Source of the DNA: DATHSY01 sp046729855
GTDB taxonomy: Bacteria > Actinomycetota > UBA4738 > HRBIN12
Assembly: GCA_046729855.1 (NCBI GenBank)
Contig: JBKPHM010000031.1
Location: 1-64,000 of the forward strand
DNA length: 64,000 bases
Direction: 5' to 3'
Part shown: piece by piece, positions 16,218 through 24,904 of the stretch
Layout: each line of letters starts with the position of its first letter
Numbering within the stretch: the stretch's first letter is position 1
Notes under the pieces: generated by a model
What the model was told of the DNA's origin: nothing
Seen by the model: the letters and a program-made list of their open reading frames with translations, nothing else
Database searches by the model: none
Position numbers and translations under genes: made by a program

Positions 16218-17434
16218 AACATCACCGAGCAGTGCGGCGCGGCATCCGAGGCAAACATCGCGTCGGCGCGGCGGACGGCGCCCTCCCGCCGCTCCTCGAG
16301 CCGCGCGGCGCGTGAGAGGTGCGCGAACGTCATGCCACCCAGGTAGACCGCTCCCAGCTCGTTGATCGTCAGTGAGAGGTCGGGTTCCTCGTCGGTCCGC
16401 CGGCATGACGCGCCGTCGGGCGACGCCTCCAGGACGTAGCGTCCCTCGTTCCACTGGCAGAACGAGTCCGCCACCTCAAAAACGATCCGTCCCTCCGCCG
16501 CGTACCCACGTCCCTCGAGTGCCGGTTCGACGTCGACCACCCTTACCCACAACCCGTCCCGCAATCGCAGGTTCAGCCGCCTCGGCTCGGCCAGTAGGAG
16601 CAGCAATGGTTCGTCCGCCGGCCGGCTCCACGCCTTGGCCTCGAAGACCAGGTCGACGTCGAGGAGGTAGCGCCACACGTCGGCGTAGGCCTGCGGCGAG
16701 ACGGCCTGGACGTCGTGGACGAGCAGCTGCGTCTTCGGCGTCGAGTCGTCCCAATCGTGCTTGATCCGGTAGATGGCGTACGCGTCGAGGGCTCCGTCGA
16801 CCTCGTGACCGGCGAAGAAGTACCGCGCGTCCTTCTCGTCGATGTGTCGCTCGTCCCACTCGAACGCGAACCCGCGATCGTCCATCTGGAACATGCCCGG
16901 TCTCACCCGGCGGGCGCGGTCGTAGACCGGCAGGAACACCTTCAGCGCCTGCTCGCGCTCGTACAGGCGGACACGACCGCTCGCCCGGTACGCGTCAACG
17001 AACGCCGAGCGCGTCCTCTCGAGCGACGTCGACGCGTTGAAGGATCCGAGCCCGTACCCGAACCGCTGATAGATCCCGCCCTCGGACGCATGCAGCGCCG
17101 CGACCGCCTCACCACCCTCGTGGACCTCGTCGAGCTGGCGGCGCATCAGCGCGGTGTTGATCCCCCGGCGTCGATGGGACGGCTTCACGCCCACCGACGT
17201 CACGCCGGCGACCGGCAGCTCGCGGCTGCCGGGAACCGTCATGAGAAACGAGTTGACGCCGGCTCCGCCGACGAGCTCACCGTTCTCGACCGCGACGAGC
17301 GCGCGCTCGACCTCGACGAACGGCCGGTGGAGATCCATCCACTCGCGCGTCGGATACCACCCGAAGGCCGTCTCCACCGCCTGCATGTGGCGGTCGACCT
17401 CCTCGGCCGTGATGTGTCGGATCTCGACGTCCAC
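16214..17434 (-). CDS. Eis-family GNAT N-acetyltransferase
   Basis: A 406-residue protein of the enhanced-intracellular-survival family. It has an N-terminal GNAT domain with the acetyl-CoA loop VGVKPSHRRRGINTALM, a central second GNAT-like fold, and a C-terminal SCP2-like domain. The Eis-specific stretch LHASEGGIYQRFGYG is present, and the protein ends HCSVMF; in Eis the terminal carboxylate acts as general base. Family members acetylate amines, including aminoglycosides at several positions, and lysines in proteins; the natural substrate here is unknown. It is convergent with the phosphatase gene and 12 bp downstream of the PIG-L gene on the same strand. Confidence 0.9.
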   Translation of the reverse strand: MDVEIRHITAEEVDRHMQAVETAFGWYPTREWMDLHRPFVEVERALVAVENGELVGGAGVNSFLMTVPGSRELPVAGVTSVGVKPSHRRRGINTALMRRQLDEVHEGGEAVAALHASEGGIYQRFGYGLGSFNASTSLERTRSAFVDAYRASGRVRLYEREQALKVFLPVYDRARRVRPGMFQMDDRGFAFEWDERHIDEKDARYFFAGHEVDGALDAYAIYRIKHDWDDSTPKTQLLVHDVQAVSPQAYADVWRYLLDVDLVFEAKAWSRPADEPLLLLLAEPRRLNLRLRDGLWVRVVDVEPALEGRGYAAEGRIVFEVADSFCQWNEGRYVLEASPDGASCRRTDEEPDLSLTINELGAVYLGGMTFAHLSRAARLEERREGAVRRADAMFASDAAPHCSVMF

Positions 17435-17446
17435 GATCCGAGCAGC

Positions 17447-18229
17447 TTACGAGGAGCGCAACCCCTCGAACACGTCCGTCAGCACGGGTCCTGCCGGCTC
17501 GCGCTCGGGCCAGGCCACCACGAAGGTCTCGGTCGAGAGCATCTCGGGCCATAGGTCCTGCGGGAGCTCTTCGAGCTCCGCCGCCTGTGTCCGGTGCTCC
17601 CGGAGCGCCTCGAGCTTGCGTTTCACGACGCTCCGGCAGTCAACCCGAACGCCGATCCGCTCGTCCGGGACGCCGCGCGGCTGGAACGGCGCGTTCGGAT
17701 CGGGCGGATCCAGGCCGCGGGAGCGCAGCTCGTCGCCCAGCGCCGCGAGGTCGCGCTCGGCGAGCGCAACGTGCAGCAACCGGGCGGGGCCGCCCTCGCC
17801 GAGCCGTTGCCCGACTCGGTGGAACACGTCGGTGGCCACGGAGCCGACCGCGACGTGGTCCTCGTGGGCCGTGATCCCCTCGGGGCCGAACGTGATCACG
17901 ACCTCGGGCCGGAAACCGAGGAGCGCCTCCTCGACCTCGCTTACGAGTCGCTCCCGCGGCACGCCCGAGACGCCGCCGTCGGGGTGGCGCAGGAAGCGCA
18001 GGTCCGGCTCCAGGCCGAGGACGTGGTACGCGGCGAGAGCCTCCGCCTCGCGGACCCGGCCGAGCGTCTCGCGTGTGGCGAGGCTCGGGTCGGAGATCCA
18101 GCCCGCCTCCCCGCTCGTCGCGAACACCACCATCAGCTCGAGGTCGTCTGCGTGGAGCGCGCAGGACCCCGAGATGCCGAAGGCGTCGTCGTCGGGATGC
18201 GCCAAGACCGCGGCCAGTCGCGGGGTCAC
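17447..18229 (-). CDS. PIG-L family deacetylase (LmbE-like)
   Basis: A 260-residue zinc-dependent N-acetylglucosaminyl deacetylase-like enzyme. AVLAHPDDDAFGISGS at the N terminus and ITAHEDHVAVG in the middle supply the metal-binding residues (AHPDD and HEDH). In actinobacteria this family includes MshB and Mca of mycothiol metabolism; the sequence alone does not decide the substrate, and no other mycothiol gene is here. The start is GTG, overlapping the dapB stop by four bases (GTGA), so it is translationally coupled to dapB. The much longer open frame upstream is a dapB shadow. Confidence 0.88.
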   Translation of the reverse strand: MTPRLAAVLAHPDDDAFGISGSCALHADDLELMVVFATSGEAGWISDPSLATRETLGRVREAEALAAYHVLGLEPDLRFLRHPDGGVSGVPRERLVSEVEEALLGFRPEVVITFGPEGITAHEDHVAVGSVATDVFHRVGQRLGEGGPARLLHVALAERDLAALGDELRSRGLDPPDPNAPFQPRGVPDERIGVRVDCRSVVKRKLEALREHRTQAAELEELPQDLWPEMLSTETFVVAWPEREPAGPVLTDVFEGLRSS

Positions 18230-19032
18230 GGTAGCGGCGGGAGCTCGAGCAGCGGCTCGAGCCCCACGGTCAGACCGGGTCGCGTCGCGACGGTGCGGAT
18301 CGCGAGCAGCACGCCGGGCATGAACGACGTGCGGTCGGTGGAGTCGTGGCGGATCGTGAGGGTTTGCCCCTGTCCGCCGAAGATGACCTCTTGATGCGCG
18401 ACCAGGCCGGGCAGGCGCACGGAGTGCACGCGTACGCCCTCGACCTCTCCGCCGCGCACACCGCCCACGGTCTCGGAGTCGGGTCCGCGGTATTTCTCTT
18501 CCCGCTCTTCGACGATGCGGCGGGCGGTCGCGATCGACGTGCCCGACGGCGCATCGGCCTTGCCGTCGTGGTGGAGCTCGATCACCTCGGCGGCGGGGAA
18601 CACGCGCGCGGCCAACGCCGCGAACCGCTGCATCAGCACGGCGCCGAGTGCGAAGTTCGGCGCGACGATCACGTTCGACTCGCCGCCCTCGGCTTCGAGC
18701 GTCGCCCGGATCTCCTCGAGGTCGGCCTCCCCGATGCCGGTCGTGCCGACGACCAGGTTCACGGCGTGCGAGATGCACCACCGGACGTTGTCCATCACCA
18801 CCGACGGGTGCGTGAAGTCGACCGCGACCTCGACCTCCGCCTCGAGCAGCCGGACGAGCTCGTCGCTGATCGGGACGTCGAGCTTGGGGTTGCCGAGCAG
18901 CGGCCCGATCGGCTCCCCGATCCGCGAGCGGTCGACGGCGGCGGCGAGCGCCATGTCCGGCTGCTCGGCGACGGTCCGGCAGACCATCAGGCCCATGCGG
19001 CCGCAGGCGCCGATCACGCCGACGCGGATCAT
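18226..19032 (-). CDS. dapB: 4-hydroxy-tetrahydrodipicolinate reductase
   Basis: A 268-residue NAD(P)H-dependent enzyme of the diaminopimelate/lysine pathway, acting one step after DapA. The N-terminal nucleotide-binding loop is VIGACGRMGLMV, followed by VDFTHPSVVMDN and VVGTTGIGE. The signature with catalytic His and Lys is ELHHDGKADAPSGT. The ATG overlaps the M16 peptidase stop by four bases (ATGA), and the PIG-L gene overlaps its end in the same way. It is the distal part of the rpsO-pnp-M16 cluster, a neighbourhood common in Gram-positives. Confidence 0.96.
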   Translation of the reverse strand: MIRVGVIGACGRMGLMVCRTVAEQPDMALAAAVDRSRIGEPIGPLLGNPKLDVPISDELVRLLEAEVEVAVDFTHPSVVMDNVRWCISHAVNLVVGTTGIGEADLEEIRATLEAEGGESNVIVAPNFALGAVLMQRFAALAARVFPAAEVIELHHDGKADAPSGTSIATARRIVEEREEKYRGPDSETVGGVRGGEVEGVRVHSVRLPGLVAHQEVIFGGQGQTLTIRHDSTDRTSFMPGVLLAIRTVATRPGLTVGLEPLLELPPLP

Positions 19033-20288
19033 CCGAAGGCCGCCTTGCCGAACGGACCGATCACGGCCAGCGACGTGGGCTGGGACAGCACCCGCTTGGC
19101 GACCGTGCGGGCTTCCTCGAGGGTCACGCTCTCGATCCGCTGGAGGACCTGGTTCACGGTCAGGATCTCGCCGTGGGAGAGCTCCGACTTGCCCAGGCGC
19201 GACATCCGCCCGCTGGGGTCGTCCAGCGACAGGACGAGCGATCCCTTCATGTGGCCCTTCGCCCGGACGAACTCGTCCTCGGTGAGGCCGCCGTCGGCGA
19301 CGTCGGCAAGTTGGTCGCGCACGATCCGCAGGACCTCCTTCGCGCGCGCTGGCGTCGTGCCGGCGTAGGCGGAGAACAGCCCGGTGTCCACGTACATCGT
19401 GTGGTAGCTGTACACCGCATACGCCAGCCCGCGCTTCTCGCGGACCTCCTGGAACAGCCGCGACGACATCCCGCCGCCGAGTGCGTTGTTCACGATGCCC
19501 AGGGCAAACCGATCAGGGTCGCTTCGCGAAAGTCCGTTGGTGCCCAAGCAGATGTGCGCCTGCTCGGTCTTGCGGCGCCGGACGTCCGTTCGACCCGACG
19601 GCGGCGGAGCAATACCGATCTCGCGCAGCTTCCAGCTGCTCGGCCCCTCGGAGCGGACGGTGCCGGCGTCCATGTTCGCTTCGATCAACTCGAGGAGCCG
19701 GTCATGCCTGACGTTCCCCGCCGCAACGCAGACGAAGTTCCTCGGGGCGTAATACCGGCGGTAGTAGCGCTTGATCTGGTCGCGCGTGGCCGCCTGGATG
19801 CTGCCTACCGTCCCCAGGATCGGTCGCCCCAGCGGGTGGTCAGGCCAGAGGATCTCGTTGAAGATGTCGTGGATCAGCTCGTCGGGCGTGTCCTCGTGCA
19901 TGTTGATCTCCTCGAGGATCACCTGGCGCTCGCCGTCGACGTCGGCCGCCCGAATCACAGAGTTCTGGAGCATGTCCGCTAGGTGCTCGACCGCCATCGG
20001 GAGGTCGCGGTCGCGCACGCGCGAATAGAAGCACGTGTACTCCTTGGCGGTGAACGCGTTGACGTCGCCGCCGACGGCGTCGAAGGCCTCCGCGATGTCG
20101 CGTGCGCTGCGGGTCCGCGTGCCTTTGAAAAGGAGGTGCTCGAGGAAATGGCTGGACCCGCTGATTGGCGGAGGCTCGTCGCGCGAGCCGGCCAGCACCC
20201 AGACGCCCAGCGCGACCGAGCGCACGCCGGGCATCCGCTCGGTGACGACGCGGAGGCCCGAGTCGTACTCCGTTCGAGAGATCGGCAC
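19029..20288 (-). CDS. M16 family zinc peptidase (processing-peptidase-like)
   Basis: A 419-residue pitrilysin-family peptidase similar to the gene that follows pnp in many Gram-positives (MlpA/YmxG group). The inverted zinc motif HFLEHLLFKGT gives HxxEH, and the third ligand region reads NAFTAKEYTCFYSRV with INMHEDTPDELIHD downstream. The second half is the catalytically inactive repeat, including GGGMSSRLFQEVREKRGLAY, which holds the R/Y substrate-binding pair. The start is GTG, 10 bp after the pnp stop; the extra N-terminal residues of the longer frame are arginine-rich pnp shadow. Its physiological substrate is unknown. Confidence 0.92.
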   Translation of the reverse strand: MPISRTEYDSGLRVVTERMPGVRSVALGVWVLAGSRDEPPPISGSSHFLEHLLFKGTRTRSARDIAEAFDAVGGDVNAFTAKEYTCFYSRVRDRDLPMAVEHLADMLQNSVIRAADVDGERQVILEEINMHEDTPDELIHDIFNEILWPDHPLGRPILGTVGSIQAATRDQIKRYYRRYYAPRNFVCVAAGNVRHDRLLELIEANMDAGTVRSEGPSSWKLREIGIAPPPSGRTDVRRRKTEQAHICLGTNGLSRSDPDRFALGIVNNALGGGMSSRLFQEVREKRGLAYAVYSYHTMYVDTGLFSAYAGTTPARAKEVLRIVRDQLADVADGGLTEDEFVRAKGHMKGSLVLSLDDPSGRMSRLGKSELSHGEILTVNQVLQRIESVTLEEARTVAKRVLSQPTSLAVIGPFGKAAFG

Positions 20289-20298
20289 GGGCCTGACG

Positions 20299-22599
20299 CT
20301 ACTCCGTCGGCGGCGAATCGAACGACGAACGCTCGCGCGGCCGGCGCGGGCCACGGTCGCGGTCGCGGCCACGATCGCGGGGTGGCCGCGGGCCGCGATC
20401 CCGGCGCTCGCGCGGTGGCTCCGGCTCCATGCCCTCCGGGATCGCCCACTCCTCGCCGACCGGCCTCAGGCTGATCTTGCCCTGCGGGTCGATGTCCTGG
20501 ATCTCGACCTCGAGGATGTCGCCCTCCTTCAGCCCGGACTCCTCAACGCTGTTCAAACGCTTGCCGCGCCCGAGCTTGGAGATGTGGACCAGCCCGTCGC
20601 GCCCCGGCACGAGGTTGACGAAGGCGCCGAACGTCGTCGTCTTCACGACCTTCCCGGCGAACCGCTCTCCGACCGACAACGGACGGGGGTTCGCGATCTC
20701 GTCGATCATCTTGGCCGCCTCGTCGGCGCCCGCCCCCTCGCGGGAACCGATGAACACCGTGCCGTCGTCCTGGATGTCGATGTCGGCGCCCGTCGCCGCG
20801 ATGATTTCGTTGATCCGCTTGCCCTTGGGCCCGATCACCTCACCGATCTTGTCCACGGGGATCTGGAGCGTGAGGATCCTCGGCGCCTTCGGGTTCACGG
20901 CCTCGCGCGGCGCCGAGATCGCCGCAAGCATCGTGTCGAGGATGAACAGCCGGGCCTCGCGGGCCTGCTTCAGCGCCTGGACCAGCGCCTCGGCCGGCAG
21001 GCCGGTGACCTTCATGTCGAGCTGGATCGCGGTGACCCAGTCCTTGGTACCGGCGACCTTGAAGTCCATGTCGCCGAGCGCGTCCTCGGCACCGAGGATG
21101 TCCGTAAGCGTGACGTAGCGGTCGTCCTCGGCTATCAGGCCCATCGCGATGCCCGCGACCGGCGCCTTGACAGGCACGCCCGCGTCCATCAACGACAGCG
21201 TCGACGCGCACACGCTCGCCATCGACGTCGAGCCGTTCGACGACAGGACGTCGGACACCAGCCGGATCGTGTACGGGAACTCGTCCTCCTGCGGGATTAC
21301 CGGCACGAGCGCCCGCTCGGCCAGCGCCCCATGGCCGATCTCGCGACGGCGCGGCGAGCCGATTCTCCCGACCTCACCCGTTGAGAACGGCGGGAAGTTG
21401 TAGTGGTGGATGTACCGCTTGGACTCCTCGGGGTCCAGGGTGTCGATCATCTGGTTCATCCGGAGCATCCCGAGCGTGGTCACGTTCAGGACTTGCGTCT
21501 CGCCTCGCTGGAACAGCGAGGAGCCGTGCGCCCGCGGGACCAGCCCGACCTCGCACGAAAGCGGACGGATCTCGTCGACCTTGCGGCCATCCAGGCGAAC
21601 GCCATCGTCGAGGATCCTCTGCCGCATGATGCTCTTCTGGAGGTCTTTGAACGCCGGCGAGACTTGCGCCGCGGCGTGCGCGAACGCCTCCTCGCCCCAG
21701 GACTCGAGCAGGTGGGCGGTGAGATCCTCCTTGACGCGGTCGAGCCCTGCCTCACGGTCGGCCTTGCGGGTCACCAGCACCGCGAGCATCCGCTCGCGCG
21801 CGAACGACTCAACCGCCTGCCAGGTCTCGTCCGTGTAGGGCTTGCTCGGCTCGAACGCCGTGCGTTCGATCTCGACGCGCGATAGGAACTCGTTCTGGAG
21901 GTCGATCATTTCGCCCAGCGCGCGCTTGGCGGCCTCAAGGCCGTCCGCGATGACCTCCTCGGTCGGCGCGACCGACGCGCCGCCGCCCTGGAGCAACCCC
22001 CACGACTCGTCCGGCGCCTCGCCCTCGATCATCAGGATGTCGATCGTTCCCATGTCGTTGCGCCGGCCGGCGACGACGACGTCGAACGTGGCCTGCTCGA
22101 GGTCCTGGAACGAGGGGTTGACGCGCCACTCGCCGCCGATCAGGCCCATGCGGACCCCGGCGACCGGACCGTCGAACGGGAGTCCCGCCATCATCGTCGC
22201 TAGGCTCGCTGCATTGATCCCAGGGATGTCGTACGGGTTGGCCATGTCGACCGACAGCACCGTGACGACGACCTGGACCTCGTCCCGGTAGCCCTCCCTG
22301 AACGTCGGCCGCAGCGGGCGGTCGATCAGCCGCGCCGTCAGGATCGCCGTCTCGGACGGACGGCCCTCGCGGCGGAAGAACCCGCCGGGGATCTTGCCCG
22401 CCGCGTACATCCGCTCCTCGACGTCGACGGTGAGCGGGAAGAAGTCGATGCCCTCGCGGGGCTTGGCGGTGGTGCAGGTCGCGAGGACCTGCGTCTCGCC
22501 GTACGTCAGGACGACGGAGCCGCCGGCCTGCTGGGCGAGCTTGCCTGCCTCGAACCGCATCTCCTGCGGTCCGATGGTCGTGCTCTGCGTGGTGGCCAC
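20299..22599 (-). CDS. pnp: Polyribonucleotide nucleotidyltransferase (PNPase)
   Basis: A 766-residue phosphorolytic 3'-5' exoribonuclease. It has two RNase PH domains: the first includes LTYGETQVLATC, and the second, active one includes GSSLFQRGETQVL and TSDVLSSNGSTSMASVC-type wording. Then follow a KH domain (GPKGKRINEIIAATG) and an S1 domain (GRDGLVHISKL). The tail is a repetitive R/D/G/P-rich segment of about 40 residues, which may bind RNA. The GTG start has AAGGGG nine bases upstream. The gap to rpsO contains a long hairpin that could be an RNase III processing site, as in E. coli, where PNPase controls its own message. Confidence 0.97.
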   Translation of the reverse strand: MATTQSTTIGPQEMRFEAGKLAQQAGGSVVLTYGETQVLATCTTAKPREGIDFFPLTVDVEERMYAAGKIPGGFFRREGRPSETAILTARLIDRPLRPTFREGYRDEVQVVVTVLSVDMANPYDIPGINAASLATMMAGLPFDGPVAGVRMGLIGGEWRVNPSFQDLEQATFDVVVAGRRNDMGTIDILMIEGEAPDESWGLLQGGGASVAPTEEVIADGLEAAKRALGEMIDLQNEFLSRVEIERTAFEPSKPYTDETWQAVESFARERMLAVLVTRKADREAGLDRVKEDLTAHLLESWGEEAFAHAAAQVSPAFKDLQKSIMRQRILDDGVRLDGRKVDEIRPLSCEVGLVPRAHGSSLFQRGETQVLNVTTLGMLRMNQMIDTLDPEESKRYIHHYNFPPFSTGEVGRIGSPRRREIGHGALAERALVPVIPQEDEFPYTIRLVSDVLSSNGSTSMASVCASTLSLMDAGVPVKAPVAGIAMGLIAEDDRYVTLTDILGAEDALGDMDFKVAGTKDWVTAIQLDMKVTGLPAEALVQALKQAREARLFILDTMLAAISAPREAVNPKAPRILTLQIPVDKIGEVIGPKGKRINEIIAATGADIDIQDDGTVFIGSREGAGADEAAKMIDEIANPRPLSVGERFAGKVVKTTTFGAFVNLVPGRDGLVHISKLGRGKRLNSVEESGLKEGDILEVEIQDIDPQGKISLRPVGEEWAIPEGMEPEPPRERRDRGPRPPRDRGRDRDRGPRRPRERSSFDSPPTE

Positions 22600-22695
22600 G
22601 TTGGTGTTCCCCTTTGTGGGATCTCGCGCCGCACGCGCGGCGCTCGGACGGATCGGCCACGTCCGAGGCGGGGAGGATGGCCAGTTGTCAGTGGT

Positions 22696-22721
22696 GAGCC
22701 TCCGGGAAGGCCCGGGGGCTC
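22696..22721 (-). promoter_or_regulatory. Strong hairpin in the rpsO-pnp gap
   Basis: An 11-bp stem with one G-T wobble (GAGCCTCCGGG against CCCGGGGGCTC, loop AAGG, given on the plus strand) is flanked by further imperfectly complementary bases, extending the helix to about 20 bp. No T tract follows in the direction of transcription. Its position between rpsO and pnp matches the E. coli processing hairpin that controls pnp mRNA stability. This role is inferred from position. Confidence 0.55.
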
Positions 22722-22793
22722 GCTACTGATAACCGACCCGGTCCCCTCCTCGTCCGCGGGTGTCGGGTTCTTCGCACCCCTCCTTACGGGGAA

Positions 22794-22811
22794 GGGCGGC
22801 TCTCGCCGCCC
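22794..22811 (-). terminator. Hairpin just after rpsO
   Basis: A perfect 7-bp stem GGGCGGC/GCCGCCC with a 4-base loop lies 15 bases beyond the rpsO stop. The following minus-strand bases (TTCCCCG) are not a proper U tract, so it is at best a partial terminator that reduces read-through into pnp, or a 3'-end stabiliser. Confidence 0.45.
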
Positions 22812-22825
22812 CACCCGGGTCGTTC

Positions 22826-23095
22826 CTAACGCCTGAGACCCAGGCGCGCGATCAGTTCTCGGTACCGCTCGATGTCCTCTCGCTTGAGGTACTCGAGCAG
22901 CCTGCGCCGACGCCCGACCAGCATCAGCAAGCCACGGCGCGAGTGGTGGTCCTTCGTGTGCTTCTTGAGATGCTCGGTGAGGTCGGCGATCCGCCTGCTG
23001 AGCACGGCGACCTGAACCTCCGCGGAGCCCGTGTCTGTCTGGCCACGGCGGTACTCGCCGATGATCTGGGTCTTTGCTTCCTTGGTAAGCGGCAT
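22826..23095 (-). CDS. rpsO: 30S ribosomal protein S15
   Basis: An 89-residue S15 protein, normal length, that binds 16S rRNA at the three-way junction h20-h21-h22. Typical motifs are MPLTKEAKTQIIGEY, DTGSAEVQVAVLS, RIADLTEHLK, HTKDHHSRRGLLMLVGRRRRLL and YLKREDIERYRELI. The ATG is at 23095; the longer open frame upstream is a shadow of the TauE gene. It precedes pnp, the classic order, with two hairpins in the 226-bp gap. Confidence 0.98.
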   Translation of the reverse strand: MPLTKEAKTQIIGEYRRGQTDTGSAEVQVAVLSRRIADLTEHLKKHTKDHHSRRGLLMLVGRRRRLLEYLKREDIERYRELIARLGLRR

Positions 23096-23139
23096 GCGAC
23101 CAGCCAAGGCTACCAGCACGAACGTTGGGCCGTCCGGCG

Positions 23140-23856
23140 TCAACGCTCGAGCAGCGCCCGGACGACGATCGCGAGGCCCGAGCTGCCGGCAAACGTCAGG
23201 ACGGCCGGCCGCAGCCAGCTTCGGTCGAGCCACCCGGCGAGGCGGACGGCCAGCCACAGCCCCACAAGCATGCCGGGGATCAGCACGAGAGCGAGTGCCA
23301 CGTGCCACACGTGGACCCGACCCACCACGGCCAGACCGGCCAGGGCAAGCAGCAATCCAGCCAGGTATGAGAGCGCGAGCGTGGACCGCAGCTCGGGTCC
23401 GGGCCGTCGTTGGTAGACGACCGCGAGCGCCGGCCCGCCGACCGCCGCGGTCGTCCCCATCACGCCCGACAGCGCGCCGGCGCCGACGTTGAGCCATCGC
23501 CTGGGCTCGAGGTCGAGCCCGAGCGCGCTCAGCGCCACGCCGAGGATGACGGCGAGGCCGATCACGATCGCGAGCGAACGCTGCGGAACGACGAGCAAGA
23601 CGACGACACCGAGGAACACGCCGGCAGCGCGTCCGACCATGATCGAGAGGAAGCCAGGCCGGTCGATGTGGTGCCGCTCGCGGACCGCCATCACGGACGA
23701 CATCGGAAGGGCGACGAGCATGATCGTGACCGGCACGGCATCCGGTCGCACCAGGCCGAGGACCGGCACGGCGACGAGCGCGAACCCAAACCCGATGGCC
23801 CCTTGAACCACGCCGCCCGCGACCGACGCGACGATCAGCAGGAGCAACACGGGCAC
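23140..23856 (-). CDS. TauE/SafE family membrane permease
   Basis: About 238 residues with roughly seven to eight hydrophobic segments, beginning VPVLLLLIVASVAGGVVQG, followed by IGFGFALVAVPVLGLVRPDAVP and, after the midpoint, GALSGVMGTTAAVGGPALAVVYQ. This duplicated glycine-rich pattern is typical of TauE/SafE (DUF81) transporters, which export or import sulfite, sulfonates or organic acids; the substrate cannot be told. The start is unclear: GTG at 23856 lies 15 bp after the ribF stop, without a good ribosome site. It sits between ribF and rpsO, which are usually adjacent, so it may be a later insertion. Confidence 0.8.
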   Translation of the reverse strand: MPVLLLLIVASVAGGVVQGAIGFGFALVAVPVLGLVRPDAVPVTIMLVALPMSSVMAVRERHHIDRPGFLSIMVGRAAGVFLGVVVLLVVPQRSLAIVIGLAVILGVALSALGLDLEPRRWLNVGAGALSGVMGTTAAVGGPALAVVYQRRPGPELRSTLALSYLAGLLLALAGLAVVGRVHVWHVALALVLIPGMLVGLWLAVRLAGWLDRSWLRPAVLTFAGSSGLAIVVRALLER

Positions 23857-23870
23857 CGCGATGTCTAGCG

Positions 23871-24806
23871 TCAGCCGTCCTCCCCGCTGAGCACGATCTC
23901 GCGGGTACGTCGGACGTCCTCGTCCATCGCCTTTACGAGATCGGCGACGTCCTCGAACCGCTCCTCGTCCCGAAGGCGCTCCCAAAACTCGACGCTCAGC
24001 GCCCGGCCGTGGAGCTCGCCTTCGAAGTCGAGGAGGTACGCCTCCACGTGGAGCGGCTCGAGGCCGAACGTTGGGTTCGTGCCGACGCTGATGGCGGCCG
24101 CATCGACGCCGTACTCGCCGGAAGCGCGCCCCGCGTAGATGCCGGTCGCGGGCAACAGGACCCGTGGCTCGGTCTCGAGGTTCGCCGTCGGGTACCCGAG
24201 ACCGCGGCCGCGGCCGGCGCCACCCACGACCTTCCCGTCCACGGCGTACCGGCGGCCGAGGGCGCGGGCCGGCCATGCCAGGTCCCCTTCGCCGAGAGCG
24301 GTCCGGATCGACGAAGAGGAGATCGGCCTGCCGTCGACCTCGAACAGCTCCACCGGCTCAGCCGTGAACCCGAACGCCGGTCCCATCTCTCGGAGCGTGT
24401 CGATCGACCCGAGCGCGCGGTGACCGAACGTGAAGTTGGCGCCGACGACGACGTGGACGGTATGCAGCGCCGCGAGCACATCGCGGACGAAGTCCTCGGC
24501 CGGCACGAGGGAGAGCTCCTTCGTGAACCCAAGTACGACGAGCGCGTCGATCCCCGTCTCCGCGATCAGGGCGGCCTTGCGTTCGGTAGTGGTGAGCAGC
24601 CGCGGCACGTGGTCTGGTGTGAGCGTCTCGCGCGGGTGCCGGTCGAACGTGACGGCGACGGCGCGCGCGCTTCGCTCTCGCGCCGCGTTGACCGTGCGCT
24701 CGAACACGGCACGGTGTCCGAGGTGCACGCCATCGAAGAAGCCGATCGTGACGACCGAGGCTCCGTCGTCGAGCGGTAGCGAATCGATGCCGCGCCTGAT
24801 CTCCAC
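23871..24806 (-). CDS. ribF: Bifunctional riboflavin kinase/FAD synthetase
   Basis: A 311-residue enzyme converting riboflavin to FMN and FMN to FAD. The N-terminal FAD synthetase domain has TIGFFDGVHLGHR (the HxGH nucleotidyltransferase motif), VTFDRHPRE, VVGANFTFGHRA and ISSSSIRTAL. The C-terminal flavokinase domain has GRGLGYPTANL and GTNPTFG, with LHGRALSVEFWERLRDE at the end. The GTG start gives the normal length; the longer frame reads through short repeats after truB. It lies 98 bp behind truB. Confidence 0.95.
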   Translation of the reverse strand: MEIRRGIDSLPLDDGASVVTIGFFDGVHLGHRAVFERTVNAARERSARAVAVTFDRHPRETLTPDHVPRLLTTTERKAALIAETGIDALVVLGFTKELSLVPAEDFVRDVLAALHTVHVVVGANFTFGHRALGSIDTLREMGPAFGFTAEPVELFEVDGRPISSSSIRTALGEGDLAWPARALGRRYAVDGKVVGGAGRGRGLGYPTANLETEPRVLLPATGIYAGRASGEYGVDAAAISVGTNPTFGLEPLHVEAYLLDFEGELHGRALSVEFWERLRDEERFEDVADLVKAMDEDVRRTREIVLSGEDG

Positions 24807-24840
24807 GGCGGGGAGGGTATCGGATGGAACGAGCGCTCCA

Positions 24841-24898
24841 GCTGCGTTTTGCCGGCTGCGTTTTGCCGGGTTCGTTTCTTGCCGGCCGCGTTCGGCCG
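24841..24898. repeat. Short 14-bp direct repeats between truB and ribF
   Basis: Two exact copies of GCTGCGTTTTGCCG stand head to tail (24841-24854 and 24855-24868), followed by two degenerate copies (24869-24884 and 24885-24898). The minus strand of this stretch forms the truB-ribF gap. The block contains GC-rich hairpin potential but no clean U tract. Origin probably replication slippage; no function is evident. Confidence 0.7.
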
Positions 24899-24904
24899 GC
24901 GCGT

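Noticed and set aside
18230..18781. Long N-terminal extension of the PIG-L frame
   Set aside because: Arginine-rich shadow of dapB; the GTGA overlap gives the natural start.
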